Positions 22,860-33,999 of a DNA stretch of 64,000 nt are shown here, piece by piece; the stretch's first letter is position 1; each line of letters begins with the position of its first letter. The stretch is from Oncomelania hupensis. Its lineage: Eukaryota; Mollusca; Gastropoda; Littorinimorpha; Pomatiopsidae. The notes beneath the pieces were generated by a model. That model made no database searches. It saw only the letters and a list, made by a program, of their open reading frames with translations, and was not told the DNA's origin. Made by a program: the position numbers and the translations under genes. The DNA lies in the NCBI GenBank assembly GCA_036898135.1, contig CM072513.1, positions 19,156,286-19,220,285 of the forward strand, written 5' to 3'.

Positions 22860-24057
22860 GTTAAACGTGTTTTCGCCAAAAATAAAATCAACAAAGCCTT
22901 CCAACTGGGACTTTTTCAAGCAAAGCCTGTGTATAGCGTTCGATTGTTTAGTCTCACCCACTCACCTACGGACCTTCTGTTGTAGACTATATATTTCACC
23001 TCCGTTGTTTTACATATATAATTATATGCATTCCCCTACGTGCCAAGCAAGCAACGAAGCTGGAGGACAAGAGATCAATTAAACCTTGAAGGGAATGGGG
23101 AGGTGGGGGTGAGGGGGGGGGAAAGAATGAGGATGTAAACAAGAAAAGAAGAAAAACAAAGTATTCACCAGCGATAACAACAATGACAGTCTCTAGATTG
23201 CTTTCAGATATCAGGAAAAGAAAAAAACTCGCGATGTTTATTTCTGTATTTATTTTTTAATGTTTAATTTGTTAATATGTCCATACTGTTATGAACTGTT
23301 AAGGGAAACCAAAGGTGTAGATAAAACTACGAGAAAAAAAAAGTATAAAAATTATTATCAATTTTATGATCATACAGAAACTTTTTTAAATGGAATAATA
23401 ATAAATAAATAAATAAATAAATAAAAATATATTAAAAACAAACTTCAGTAATTAAGTTGGGAAATTATAATCCGATTTTACAAGAATAGACCCATCAGAA
23501 CGAAACTATTTTCATTGTAAAAACAAGCTTCAGTATTTACGTTCAGACATAAATTATCAGTTTTATCGGAGCCATCATAAACACAATTTTCTGTAGGCCT
23601 TTTATTTTTATTTTTTTAAACAAGATTTTTTGGGGCCAATTCAAAATAAGAATATATAAAAAAAAAAAAAGAATGCATCATGTTTTTTATCATTACAAAA
23701 TCAAAAGCCTGCTTTTATCTGCCTGCCAAGGAATCTGGAAAAAAAACAATTATTTATAGGCCGGTACAAGCCATAAAGTCGTAAAGACAAGATTTATTGT
23801 TCCCGGTCAGATACAGAATTACACTTTGCTTCCTTGCTAGCTCGCTCTGGCTCAAAAATGAACACAATAATGGGGCCACCGAAAGCCAGTACAGATTGTG
23901 CGTATGTGTGATGTATGAATGTATGTATGTATGTGTTACGATTGAGACGCGACCAATAGATCCGATCATTTTGTTTTGCAAAGCATGCAATAACAGTGTG
24001 TATTTACCTTTGATTGATTTGATTTTGCGTTGTTGCTAGAAGAAGCTTTGTACAATG
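22860..24057. other. AT-rich unassigned DNA
   Basis: Holds a G-rich patch (23094-23120), AAAT tract (23398-23428), several poly-A runs and GTAT repeats (23910-23935). No gene recognised. Confidence 0.45.
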
Positions 24058-24176
24058 CTGCGGGTGGGCGTCTCGGGCGGCTTGAGTTAGATCCTGTATC
24101 GGCCAGCGCCTTGAGCAGCTCTTGAGCTGGAAAAGCGCTATATAAGAACGATTAAATAAATAAATAAATAAATAAA
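24058..24176 (+). mobile_element. SINE-like family B 3' end, copy B2
   Basis: CTCGGGCGGCTTGAGTTAGA, CGGCCAGCGCCTTGAGCAGC, TCTTGAGCTGGAAAAGCGCT then ATATAAG and a pure AAAT tail. Strongly 5'-truncated relative to B1, B3, B4 and B5. Confidence 0.85.
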
Positions 24177-24620
24177 TGTTGATAATTTTAGTCGGTCGAT
24201 ATTGTTGAAACTTTTCTGGAATTACTTGTTTACTATCGACCTAAGCTTCGAAATAGCTCTGGTAACGGCTAAGCGATTCTTCTAACATAATGACGTAAAT
24301 GCATAGTTCCGGTGACGAGTTTTATTTTGATTGGGTGTTATTGCGTCATGCTGTAATGTTCGAACTTTTTTCTCGATTGCAGATAGGCTATATAAGTAAT
24401 GCACCGTCTGCGTGGAAGTGATTGATGATTTTTGATGATGATTATTGAAGTGATTTTCGGAAAGCGACCTTGTATGCAGTTTGCCGAATAAGTTGGGAAA
24501 CTTTAGACGACGACTCCTGCCTTGTTGCTGAGTGAACAGGCTGCATGAATAAATGAATTCGAGTTACACTTATCAAGATTCAAGCATCGGGGCTGAATCG
24601 GCTATTGATAAATGACAACG
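24177..24620 (+). promoter_or_regulatory. TATA-plus-polyadenylation segment, possible solo LTR or promoter
   Basis: CTATATAAG at about 24389 is followed about 155 bp later by GAATAAATGAATT (24546). That is the order expected in an LTR (U3 promoter, R, polyadenylation signal) or a very short transcription unit. Paired TG...CA ends with a target duplication were not found, so the LTR reading is weak. Confidence 0.2.
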
Positions 24621-25448
24621 TGTAAACAGTATGTATGTATGTCCCAAACCACCTCCAGGACACACATTCAATGATTTTACATTAAAAAGCTCACAAGCGA
24701 ACGTCTACACAGATAGGGAAGGGAAGACGAAAGAAAATACAGGTATTTAAATATCAGTCTTTAAACATCTAATGTCAAACAATTAAATCTTAAAATAGTA
24801 GAATATTCCATTTTGAAGACAAAAAAGGTTGCTTTGTTCGTTTAAAAAAAAGTGTATGCACTTTTCATTCAGACAATCAATCGATAAACTAATCAATCAT
24901 CACCTAGCATCCTGACACAAAGAAAATGCATACACTTGCCTACCACCTCCCATTCCTTCGAAACAAATAAAAACTCAACAAAATTGTTGTATATCAATGT
25001 CAATACACCGAGAAGATTGGTTAAATGGTCTTTTTTGGATGAGAACAATAAATACATTGATTTTCTTATCTGACAGTGATTTTGACTTGTTGCTAGGCAG
25101 CGGTTAGCTAAGTATTTTAATGACCCAATATACAAGCATGCTTGTTGTCTGCACAATTGACGCACACCTTTTAAAATGTGTAGTACGACTTACATCAATG
25201 TTATCCACAGAGTTACACAAATCTATACAACTATATCGTCGTATAACGCACTTTGTTAAACTGGTATTAGATCACATTCAAAGGTCCATGTCATGAGCTG
25301 AGACGAGATGACATGAGGTCAAATTGGATTAGGTGAAGTTATGGACTGAATCGGTGAATGTCCTATACTGGATCAGCCCTCAAAATAATGTTCTGTGTTT
25401 AAATAATATAAGGGAACGAATAAGAAGGTCCATGACGATAGATGTCAT
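24621..25448. other. AT-rich spacer, nothing recognised
   Basis: The minus-strand 90-codon frame at 24893-25165 has no recognised motif. No repeats beyond short A runs. Confidence 0.45.
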
Positions 25449-25580
25449 GAAGAAGAAGAAGAAGAAGAAGAAGAAGAAGAAGAAGAAGAAGAAGAAGAAG
25501 AAGAAGAAGAAGAAGAAGAAGAAGAAGAAGAACAAGAAGAAGAACAAGAAGAAGAACAAGAAGAAGAACAAGAAGAAGAA
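25449..25580. repeat. (AAG)n / (AACAAG) microsatellite
   Basis: About 27 AAG triplets followed by four AAC-interrupted units. It abuts the 3' tail of family C copy C2, and in the element's own orientation it reads (TTC)n, so it is probably an expanded retroposon tail. Confidence 0.95.
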
Positions 25581-26133
25581 AGTTAAGTTAATTAGTTATT
25601 CATTGCTTACAAGGTCCAGCGGAATGCGAAGAGCCGAATCAGGAATACAACTTTGTTGAAAGAGGACTTACCACCGATCCGTATAAAAGATCTGCTGAAA
25701 CAACACTAGTGGTGACACTGAAGGCACTCCACTAGCCGGTCACCTTACAATAAAGACATCAGGGGACGCTGAGGCTATACTCTAATTTATCGAACCCCGG
25801 TTTACAAAAAACAAAATAAAATATATACATCATTTTAAAATATCAACAAAACACATACATATAAAATGCCTACATTGGCAGAAAATAATATCATAGAAAG
25901 CCCTAGTGACCACTTGGCAGAAAGCGTCCAATATTCCTAAGCTGACCTACAGACATACACAAATGAGGAGTTTTGGAAGAGTTTTCAAGAAAAAAGGTAG
26001 GTGACTGGTCTAGCGAAGAAGTAGATTGAAGTACAGTAGATTGATAGAACAGAGTAGGAATGAGAAAGAACAAAGGAGATAGACAGCGACAGTGGGAATT
26101 TAAAGCACTAAATTTCCAGGAACTCCCGGCACC
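25581..26133 (-). mobile_element. family C retroposon, copy C2
   Basis: Near full length on the minus strand. It ends (element orientation) with AAGCAATGAATAACT and then TTC triplets, the same tail subtype as C6 at 60.36 kb. It lacks the block AGAAAGTGGGGATACTATTT present in C3, C4, C6 and C7 near the element's 5' side, leaving CCAGGAACTCCCGGCACC. A second (GAA)n tract begins directly at its other edge (26141). Confidence 0.88.
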
Positions 26134-26138
26134 TCCAC

Positions 26139-26240
26139 GTGAGGAAGAAGAAGAAGAAGAAGAAGAAGAAGAAGAAGAAGAAGAAGAAGAAGAAGAAGAA
26201 GAAGAAGAAGAAGAAGAAGAAGAAGAAGAAGAAGAAGAAA
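26139..26240. repeat. (GAA)n microsatellite
   Basis: About 33 pure GAA triplets. With the tract at 25449-25580 it brackets family C copy C2. Poly-Glu and poly-Lys frames are artefacts. Confidence 0.97.
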
Positions 26241-26794
26241 TTATGTGATGTGTCTAGTATATTGTCTAAACATATACAGCTGTTTATAGAACCGGGAAAA
26301 AAAAGCCTAAAAGCAATGAGCGAGAAGACAGAACCTGAAGACAGACCTTTAGGATTGGGGGGAAAGGATGGATATGGGATGGGGGTGGTCTATAGCGCCT
26401 CTCTGTCCTACAACCCAAAGATTACAGTGGAAACCTTAACTGCTTTACAGAAAAGTGACAAACTGTTTTCCTAGAAAACCTTACCATCCGACTTAACAAT
26501 ATACCACGTCGACATTGATTTTTTTTTTTGGAGGGGAGGAGAGAGGGGGGGTGGGGGGGGGGTGTGCGGCGGGAGAAAGCTTGGGTAGGCTGAACGTCAC
26601 AGCTAGTTTTGACTGTCACATCTCTGCACTCGCTGCACCGTGCTTGCTGCAAAGTCTAGACATCTTAATTATACACAGCGTAAGAATGGACTCGGTGCCA
26701 TCTATCATAATGGAACTATAAAGTGCACTGCAAAATGAACAGCAAGGAAATAGCTTGTTTGGTTGACTATTTTGAATTTCACAAAATTGGTTTT
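26241..26794. other. spacer with G-rich patch and left flank of the minisatellite
   Basis: A T8 then G-rich run lies at 26518-26572. At 26750-26780 TTGTTTGGTTGACTATTTTG precedes the minisatellite; a diverged copy of this flank lies beyond it at about 28318-28340. Confidence 0.55.
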
Positions 26795-28130
26795 CAGTGC
26801 AAAATGTACTCAGTCACTCTCTCTCCCTCCCTCAGTGCAAAATGTACTCAGTCACTCTCTCTCTCCCTCCCTCAGTGCAAAATGTACTCTCTCTCCCTCC
26901 CTCAGTGCAAAATGTACTCAGTCACTCTCTCTCTCCCTCCCTGAGTGCAAAATGTACTCAGTCACTCTCTCTCTCCCTCCCTGAGTGCAAAATGTACTCA
27001 GTCACTCTCTTTCTCCCTCCCTCAGTGCAAAATGTACTCGGTCACTCTCTCTCCCTCCCTCAGTGCAAAATGTACTCAGTCACTCTCTCTCTCCCTCCAT
27101 CAGTGCAAAATGTACTCAGTCACTCTTTCTCCCTCCCTCAGTGCAAAATGTACTCAGTCACTCTCTCTCCCTCCCTCTGTGCAAAATGTACTCACTCTCT
27201 CTCCCTCCCTCAGTGCAAAATGTACTAGGTCACTCTCTCTCTCCCTCCCTCAGTGCAAAATGTACTCAGTCACTCTCTCTCTCCCTCTGTGCAAAATGTA
27301 CTCACTCTCTCTCCCTCCCTCAATGCAAAATGTACTCAGTCACTCTCTCTCCCTCCCTCAGTGCAAAATGTACTCAGTCACTCTCTCTGTCCCTCCCTCA
27401 GTGCAAATAGTACTCAGTCACTCTTTCTCCCTCCCTCAGTGCAAAATGTACTCACTCTCTCTCCCTCCCTCAGTGCAAAATGTACTCACTCTTTCTCCCT
27501 CCCTCAGTGCAAAATGTACTCAGTCACTCTCTCTCCCTCCCTCAGTGCAAAATGTACTCAGTCACTCTCTCTCCCTCAGTGCAAAATGTACTCAGTCACT
27601 CTCTCTGTCCCTCCCTCAATGCAAAATGTACTCAGTCACTCTCTCTCCCTCCCTCAGTGCAAAATGTACTCAGTCACTCTCTCTCCCTCCCTCATTGCAA
27701 AATGTCCTCAGTCACTCTCTCTCCCTCCCTCAATGCAAAATGTACTCAGTCACTCTCTCTCCCTCCCTCAGTGCAAAATGTACTCAGTCACTAACTCTCT
27801 CCCTCAATGCAAAATGTACTCAATCACTAACTCTCTCTCCCTCAGTGCAAAATGTACTCAATCACTAACTCTTTCTCCCTCCCTCAGTGCAAAATGTACT
27901 CGATCACTAACTCTCTCTCCCTCCCTCAGTGCAAAATGTACTCGATCACTAACTCTCTCTCCCTCCCTCAGTGCAAAATGTACTCAATCACTAACTCTTT
28001 CTCCATCCCTCAATGCAAAATGTACTCAATCACTAACTCTCTCTCTCTCCCTCAGTGCAAAATGTACTCAATCACTAACTCTCTCTCCCTCAGTGCAAAA
28101 TGTACTCAATCACTAACTCTCTCTCCCTCC
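26795..28130. repeat. 38-42-bp minisatellite, about 35 units
   Basis: The core is AGTGCAAAATGTACTCAGTC then ACTCTCTCTCCCTCCCTC. Unit length varies because of the CT/CCCT run and because some units lack CAGTCA. From about 27780 the core changes to ACTCAATCACTAACTC, giving a distinct right-hand domain. The left two-thirds contain no stop codon in any plus-strand frame, so frames up to 307 codons appear; they are repetitive Ser/Leu/Pro-rich translations and not credible proteins. Confidence 0.97.
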
Positions 28131-30684
28131 TTCTGCCCTCCACTTCTCCCTTTCCTCCACATACAACTACAATCTCAATAGACCAAGGACATCTGCTCTA
28201 TCGGTTTTAAATCAATTTGAATTTGACATCTGAGTTATAAAGAGCACGAAGGCACTCAAATCCCTTTTATATCAATTATACAACTATTAGTTAATTTCAA
28301 ATTGAAGTGCACAAACAGTTTATTTGGTTATTATTTTGAATTTATCCCTTTAGTTAAAGTGCAAAAGTTTACGTAGTCCCCTTCATCTGAGAACTGCCAA
28401 AGGAAGCGCAAGGGAACCAAATAGCTCCATTAATTCCAATGTCTTGCATTAATTCCAATGTCTTGCATCTTGGCATTTTGGACTAAAGCTCCTTTCAGTC
28501 CTCATCGACATTACAGAAAATGAAATAACGGAGAGACAATGAATGAACGCAGAGGAATACATCTGAATGAGTAAAGGCAAAGGAAAGCAAGGAAGACAGA
28601 AGAGGAAGAATACTGTCAAGGCAACAAAACAAACTAAACATACTGTAAATATCTATGACAAGATAAACTCAGCCAAAAATGCGATGCTATCAATATTAGT
28701 GATAAGATAGAAGCTGTTAAAATAGTCAATGCAGCAAGACAACAGGTCATGTTCAAGGCTAGACATTGTTTCCGATCCAAAGGCCAAGCTCCTTTCGATT
28801 TTATATGAAAGTCTTGCAAATCTCATTCAAAGGTGTCTACATCATTTATCACAAGGGCAAAAAGAGCGGTCTAAATGCTATCACTGCTTGTGTGGTCAGT
28901 ATAAAAATGAATGAGTACATTAATGTTAGAAATCTCCACATTTAATCTGCTTGTCTTAAACACATCTTTTGTGACCTTTTGTCTTATTGGTTTTTAAACA
29001 AACTGGACTAAACTGACATTTACACACAAAAACGTGCTTGCAGTTTAATAAGCAGGATAAGGATAATGTAGAAATACAACACAAGAATAAAATGGTCTAA
29101 GATGGAGTCATAATTGTTTGAACTCTGTTGGACCTTAAGCAACATACAAAATGTATCGTTCTTGGAGTGCTATGCAATATTGGGGGCTCGGCCAAAAATA
29201 CTGGGGGCTCGGCCTGGAGAATATTTCAACTAAAAAAGTTCTATGCAAGAAGGGCCAGCAAGAGCTCAAACCACCTTAATTGCTTTCAAAGCCTGCTTGC
29301 CAAGCCTTCAGCCTCTTACGCCCTGATGCTGCAGTCACGCGGAGTATACGACACACTGACCAAGGAGTTCTACCATACAGGCTACTTACTCCATGCCGCT
29401 TTCCTGATGCTCCAAGCAGCAACGTCATGGAGCAGAGCCTAGGCTTACACGGGAGGAAAAAAGGGAGGGGATCGATTCGGGGTAGATCAATAGTGTTGCA
29501 TGCACAGTCCCTCAACTCCCCACCCCTTTTAAGCGCATATCCTTTTATTTTAAACCCCCTTTATGCCGTCAACTCACCCAACCCCCAGTTCCCTTTTTTT
29601 GTGCGCTCTCTCTTGAACTCTTCTGCACAGTCCTTCCAGTCGCATCAATCCCAATGTCCACTTGCATTGCGCACAACTTCCCAGGCCTTGTATGCGCATA
29701 CACCCACCCCTTTCTACCCTCCAAATTCCTGTCTATAGCGATCCCCACGACTCGGGCTTCTCTGGGGGCACAAACCTGTCTTTCCTAGTTGTGAGAAGTG
29801 TACATACTGCAGTTTACGTAGAATGATGTTTTCACTTCAAAGTCTGTGGATTCAACTCTGCGTATACTACTAAAAAGTTTACGTTCATTTTCAGAGAATT
29901 AGCGAGACCTTGTTGGAAAAGTGTTACTCGTGAAAGTCTATCATCTAACTATAAAGTCCTTTAAAGTGTGACTAGAACAAAGTTTTTAAGTGCACGATTA
30001 CTAACAATATATAAGCACTACCTTTCATGCAACATCTATAACCAAGTCTTCCGCCATGCCGATGTTTCACAAAATGTCATGTATATATATACAAGTCAAA
30101 CATCCTATTTTCAACATTATTTACAGAAACACCAGCTTCCTAATTTCAGTGTGATTTACAGCAGCTTTTCACACATGTGGCGAACGTAACACTGAAATGT
30201 GGCACCAACCTGACACGTTTCATGTTTTATTCACATTATGCAAATGCTGATATTTCATAAAAAGCTAACTTCTATTTCCAGCACAGTAGCCCGCTCTCTC
30301 GCTATCTTCGTTTCCCCTCATCTTGTACACGTCTTATCACCGTGTTCCTCGAAATGACTAAAAGCCCAAGCTACCTCCAGCATACAAGCTGTTTCCTCGC
30401 TTCTGACCTGTCGACATCACTACCATACCATCCACACCATCACGGCATTTTTGGATGGATTAGCAACATTTTTTAAATGTATTTTTTTGTTTGTTTACTG
30501 TATGCTGGATTGCTACAGTCAAAATAAAATGTCCTCCCACTTCTTGCCTTTCCTGTTCTCCCCGAAGTTCCTCGCTGACCCTGCCTCACACACCTGATAC
30601 TCTGACTTTCAGCCTTGGCTCTGGCACACCTGCATAGATGAATCCTTCAACCAGAGCATTTCAACAATGAGCCTTGAAAACCAC

Positions 30685-30685
<1 letters not shown>
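28131..30685. other. 2.5 kb AT-rich DNA without a recognised gene
   Basis: Contains a 21-bp duplication ATTCCAATGTCTTGCATTA at 28433-28475, and TGGGGGCTCGGCC twice near 29180-29212. Overlapping plus-strand frames at 29128-29442 (104 codons) and 29280-29738 (152 codons) share bases in different phases and neither has a known motif. No RNA gene or transposon boundary was found. Confidence 0.45.
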
Positions 30686-30728
<43 letters not shown>

Positions 30729-30760
30729 AGGGAGGGAAGGGGGATGGAGAGAGAAGGGGA
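30686..30760. repeat. (GA)n plus G-rich purine tract
   Basis: AG dinucleotides (30688-30720) followed by G9 and GGA/GGGA runs. Confidence 0.93.
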
Positions 30761-31764
30761 ATATTTTGCTACGCCATTGAGCATATCATATCATCCATAT
30801 AGCTGCCTATGCTCCGATACTCGATGCAGATGTTGACTCCATTCCAAGTTGGGCAATGACTTTGGATGGCGACATTTCTTCTTGCCTGGTCGATTAAACA
30901 ATGCACAAAGGGATGCACACGTTCATTTGGATTTTCCTCTTCTTCGAACTGAATATACGGTAAATAATAGCATCAATAATAGCTGTACCTAACACCCCAG
31001 TCATCATCATCATCATCAACGTCATCATCATCGTCGTCGTTATCATCATCGTTTTCGCCGTCGTCATTACCATCTTGTAATATAGATCTCTTGGGGTTTC
31101 TACCAATGCAAAATTCCTTTCAATTTAATCCATTGGTCTCATTTTTATCTACTGTTTGTTAAGCAATTATTATGAGGTGAATGAATCAATGAAATAATTA
31201 ATAACAGAAAAAAAGAAAGAAAGAAAAAGAAATTAAAAAAAAAACAGAAAGAAAGAAAGTAAGATCTTTAATTGCACTGCACAACCCCTTCTCCAACCTT
31301 TGATAATAGTTAAATGCAAAATTCGAAATGCTTTTTGCTAGCTTGTTGAAATAAAAACAGTTTATTTGCAAATCCCACTTTGACCACCACCATCCTAATG
31401 CTAACTTTAAAGTCCAACGACAACATTCGATCGCAAACGGATGCAATTTCTCGTTTATTCTGCTATAGAAAACAGTTCATTTGCTATGTATTGTATCTTC
31501 TGACATCTCCTGTTCCTTCAACAATCATCGGCATGAACGGTCTCCGATTATTTTCCCTAGCATTTGGCGAGATGCCAATTTAAATAGATTAAAAGTAAAG
31601 GCCATAGTAAAAATAAAAAATAAAATAAAAAAAACATTAAAAAAAACGTAAACAAGTGACCTAAATTAATATACTGAAGCAGAGTCAAAAGGTTACGTAC
31701 TTCATACCGCTTTGGAATAACAATTTAACTTACATAAGCACAACAAAAGAAGCATTAACTGACT

Positions 31765-31768
<4 letters not shown>
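30761..31768. other. spacer with degenerate (ATC)n
   Basis: CATCATCATC and GTCGTC triplets at about 30998-31070 are a decayed microsatellite. A (GAAA)n patch lies at 31205-31260. Nothing coding recognised. Confidence 0.5.
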
Positions 31769-31800
<32 letters not shown>

Positions 31801-31950
31801 ACACACATACACACACTCTCTCTGTGTCTCTCTCTTTCCCTTCCACCTCCTTTCACTCATATACCCTACCCCTTCTCTCTCCCTCTCACACACGTTCATC
31901 TCCCATTCATACCTTCACCCCGACACCACTCTCTCTCTCTCACCTCTGCA
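31769..31950. repeat. pyrimidine-rich (CT)n region
   Basis: Pure CT at 31770-31797 followed by CACACA and further interrupted CTCTCT to about 31942. Confidence 0.9.
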
Positions 31951-32187
31951 CAACATACACAAAATGTGCCACAACCACCTCATGACCCACTAGGACGATG
32001 CCGATGAGCCAGTCTTCTTTAAGACCTACATACCATTATACCACACTGTGCATCTCCATCGATCTGCGGCTGGAACAACTGCGGCAATGCTTGGGTAACT
32101 CGCACGGAAATGAACTACTTAACGTGTGATCAATATAGGAAGCTCCCAGTATAAAAGATGAGTACAGACCAGAATTCTTAATTGTGG

Positions 32188-32260
32188 GGCAGGGTAGCTC
32201 AGTTGGTAGAGCGTCTTACTAGTAACCGAAAGGTCCCTGGTTCGAATCCCGGATTGGCCA
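32188..32260 (+). tRNA. tRNA-Thr(AGU)-like relic (pseudogene or SINE head)
   Basis: A 73-nt segment has A box TAGCTCAGTTGG, an intact D arm (GCTC/GAGC), T33, anticodon AGT at positions 34-36, and a good B box GGTTCGAATCC. However the anticodon stem is broken at three pairs, and the acceptor stem pairs only partly, including two G-T pairs. It therefore looks like a decayed tRNA-Thr gene or the head of a tRNA-derived SINE and is unlikely to be charged. It lies 25 bp from the TTACA tail of family C copy C3, which runs in the opposite direction. Confidence 0.5.
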
Positions 32261-32282
32261 ACGTGTGACCATATTCTTTTCC

Positions 32283-32873
32283 CTTACATTACATTACATT
32301 ACATAATTTTTGCTTTAGGTCCAGCGGACTCTTCCGAGCCAAATCAGGACCGGACAACCCCCAATCCGCATAAAAGATCTGCTGAAACAACCCTATTAGG
32401 AAAACTGAATGCCCTCCACCAGCCAGTCACTTTACAATAAAGACATCCCACGCAGGGGACGGCTGAGGCTTCACCCCAACTTATCGAACCCCCGTTTACA
32501 AAAACAAACTAGAATATAAACATCATTATAAATTATCAACAAAACACATACATATAAAATGCCTACATTGCTAAATAATAACATCATAGGAAGCCCTAGT
32601 GACCACCTGGCAGAAAGCGTCCAATATTCCCAAGCTGATCCAACAGACCTCATACACAAACAAGGAGTCTTGTCCCGGAAGAGTTTTCAAGAAAAAAGGT
32701 AGGAGACTGGTCCAGCGAAGAAGACGATATTATAGCAGATTGATAGAACAGAGCAGAAATGAGAAAGAGCAAATGAGAAAGACCGACAGTGGGAATTTAA
32801 AGCACTAAATTTCCAGAAAGTGGGGATACTATTTATACTGAAACCCCCGGCACCCCAACGGGGGTTTTCCCTT
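32283..32873 (-). mobile_element. family C retroposon, full-length copy C3
   Basis: The best-preserved copy, about 565 bp plus tail. In element orientation it begins with a hairpin AAACCCCCGTTGGGG...GGGGGTTT, followed within 20 bp by TATAAATA. It ends with GGTCC...CCGCTGGACC, an imperfect hairpin, then TAAAGC and a (TAATG)n tail (32283-32302). It has no long open frame and no convincing tRNA-like A box; GGGTTCGATAAG in the middle is B-box-like. Copies at 18.5, 25.6, 46.1, 50.5, 60.4 and 61-62.4 kb define the family. Class is unresolved (SINE-like or non-autonomous LINE derivative). Confidence 0.85.
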
Positions 32874-32971
32874 ACCATCAACTGGTTCGTTGGTGTCAGA
32901 ATAATGTAACCACTAGTCGCCTATACGCTCCGGTGTTGTGGGATTATAAATATAATCTAAATTGTTGAAGT

Positions 32972-33275
32972 CCTCCTTCGGATGAGAATATAAACCGAGG
33001 TCTTGCTTGTGCACGCACGAATTTCATCGCACGGACTTTGAAGATCCTGAGGCTCATGTTCTAGACGGCTGAGTACACCCAGCACGCTCCATTAGCCCTA
33101 TCCCCGGTCGCCCACGGTTGTGCTCAGTGGTCTGGGCGTCAGACAATGCGTCCAAAGGCTGCAAGTGGGCGCCTCGGGCGGCTTGAGTTAGATCCTGTAT
33201 TGGCCTGCGCCTTGAGCAGCTCTTGGTCTGGCAAAGCGCTATATAACAACTATTCAATAAAATAAATACTAAATA
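32972..33275 (+). mobile_element. SINE-like family B, copy B3
   Basis: CTTCGGATGAGAATATAAAC at the start, GGGCGGCTTGAGTTAGATCC in the middle and GCAAAGCGCTATATAACAAC at the end, followed by AAAT-type tail. Close in structure to B1 and B4. Confidence 0.85.
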
Positions 33276-33322
33276 AACGCCACTGTCCACTAAAAACCCA
33301 CGTCGCTCAACAAGCTACGGAT

Positions 33323-33381
33323 CACTTACTACTACTACCACTACTACTACTACTACTAAATACTTTTGCTACTACTAAAAA

Positions 33382-33412
<31 letters not shown>

Positions 33413-33446
33413 AATACTACTAAATACTACTACTACTGCTACTAAA
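33323..33446. repeat. interrupted (CTA)n microsatellite
   Basis: CTA triplets broken by AAATACTTTTG, AAAAA and TAAATACTA interruptions. It lies directly beyond the A/T-rich 3' edge of SINE A2. Confidence 0.93.
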
Positions 33447-33454
33447 CAACAACA

Positions 33455-33850
33455 CTGAATAATTATTTTATTTATGCGCTTATTTCTCAAATCACAATCA
33501 TGCTCAAAAGCGCGGTGGTTTGTGTACCAACATACACGCTGGCATGCTACGCACACTCTCACACACACAACACGCATCGTTCACTTACACCTGTATAGTG
33601 TGTAAAGGCAGAGAGGCCGCAATATTAGGAGGCGGAACGGAAAATCGACTGTTCATTTGAAAACTGGATTGACTGCATCCAATATCATTCTTGAAAGGAA
33701 GGAGAAAACCAGAGTACCTGCAGAAAACCCTCAGTGACCTAGCAAGATTCGTACATAAATTTGTAACCTGCGGGGTTCGAACACTCAGCCTTCGGAATAC
33801 GAACCTGGCGCCTAACCAACTGCGCCACTTAGCTACTCCTTCCCTTCCAT
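33455..33850 (-). mobile_element. tRNA-derived SINE family A, full copy A2
   Basis: On the minus strand, head with A box TGGCGCAGTTGG and B box GTTCGAACCCC at 33765-33825. The body keeps GAGGGTTTTC-type motif, GGAAGGAG and AACACTCA blocks shared with A3. The 3' domain AGCGTGTATGTTGG...CCGCGCTTTTGAGC ends in GCGCATAAA and an A/T tail. Aligns end to end with the copy at 58109-58508. The tRNA arms are degenerate, so this is a SINE and not a tRNA gene. Confidence 0.85.
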
Positions 33851-33870
33851 CATCTGTACTTAAAGATAAT

Positions 33871-33999
33871 ATAACCTTTGAGGGAAAAGTTGTACAAGAG
33901 AGGAAGATATGAATTATAACCTTTGAGGGAAAAGTTGTACAAGAGAGAAAGATATGAATTATAACCTTAGAGGAAAAATTCTACAGGGGAATAAGATAG
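33871..33999. repeat. 45-bp tandem repeat, 2.9 units
   Basis: Units at 33871-33915, 33916-33960 and 33961-33999 share ATAACCTTTGAGGGAAAAGT then TGTACAAGAGAG. The third has diverged. Located just outside SINE A2. Confidence 0.93.

Noticed and set aside
26945..28116. Open frames of 307 and 287 codons across the minisatellite
   Set aside because: They are translations of a 38-42-bp repeat that lacks stops in all forward frames. Three overlapping frames are equally open, so there is no sign of a protein under selection.
29128..29738. Overlapping 104- and 152-codon frames
   Set aside because: They use different phases of the same DNA and show no recognisable motif, so there is no basis to prefer either.
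32188..32260. Functional tRNA-Thr gene
   Set aside because: A and B boxes are good but the anticodon stem is broken at three pairs and the acceptor stem at two. Kept only as a tRNA-like relic.
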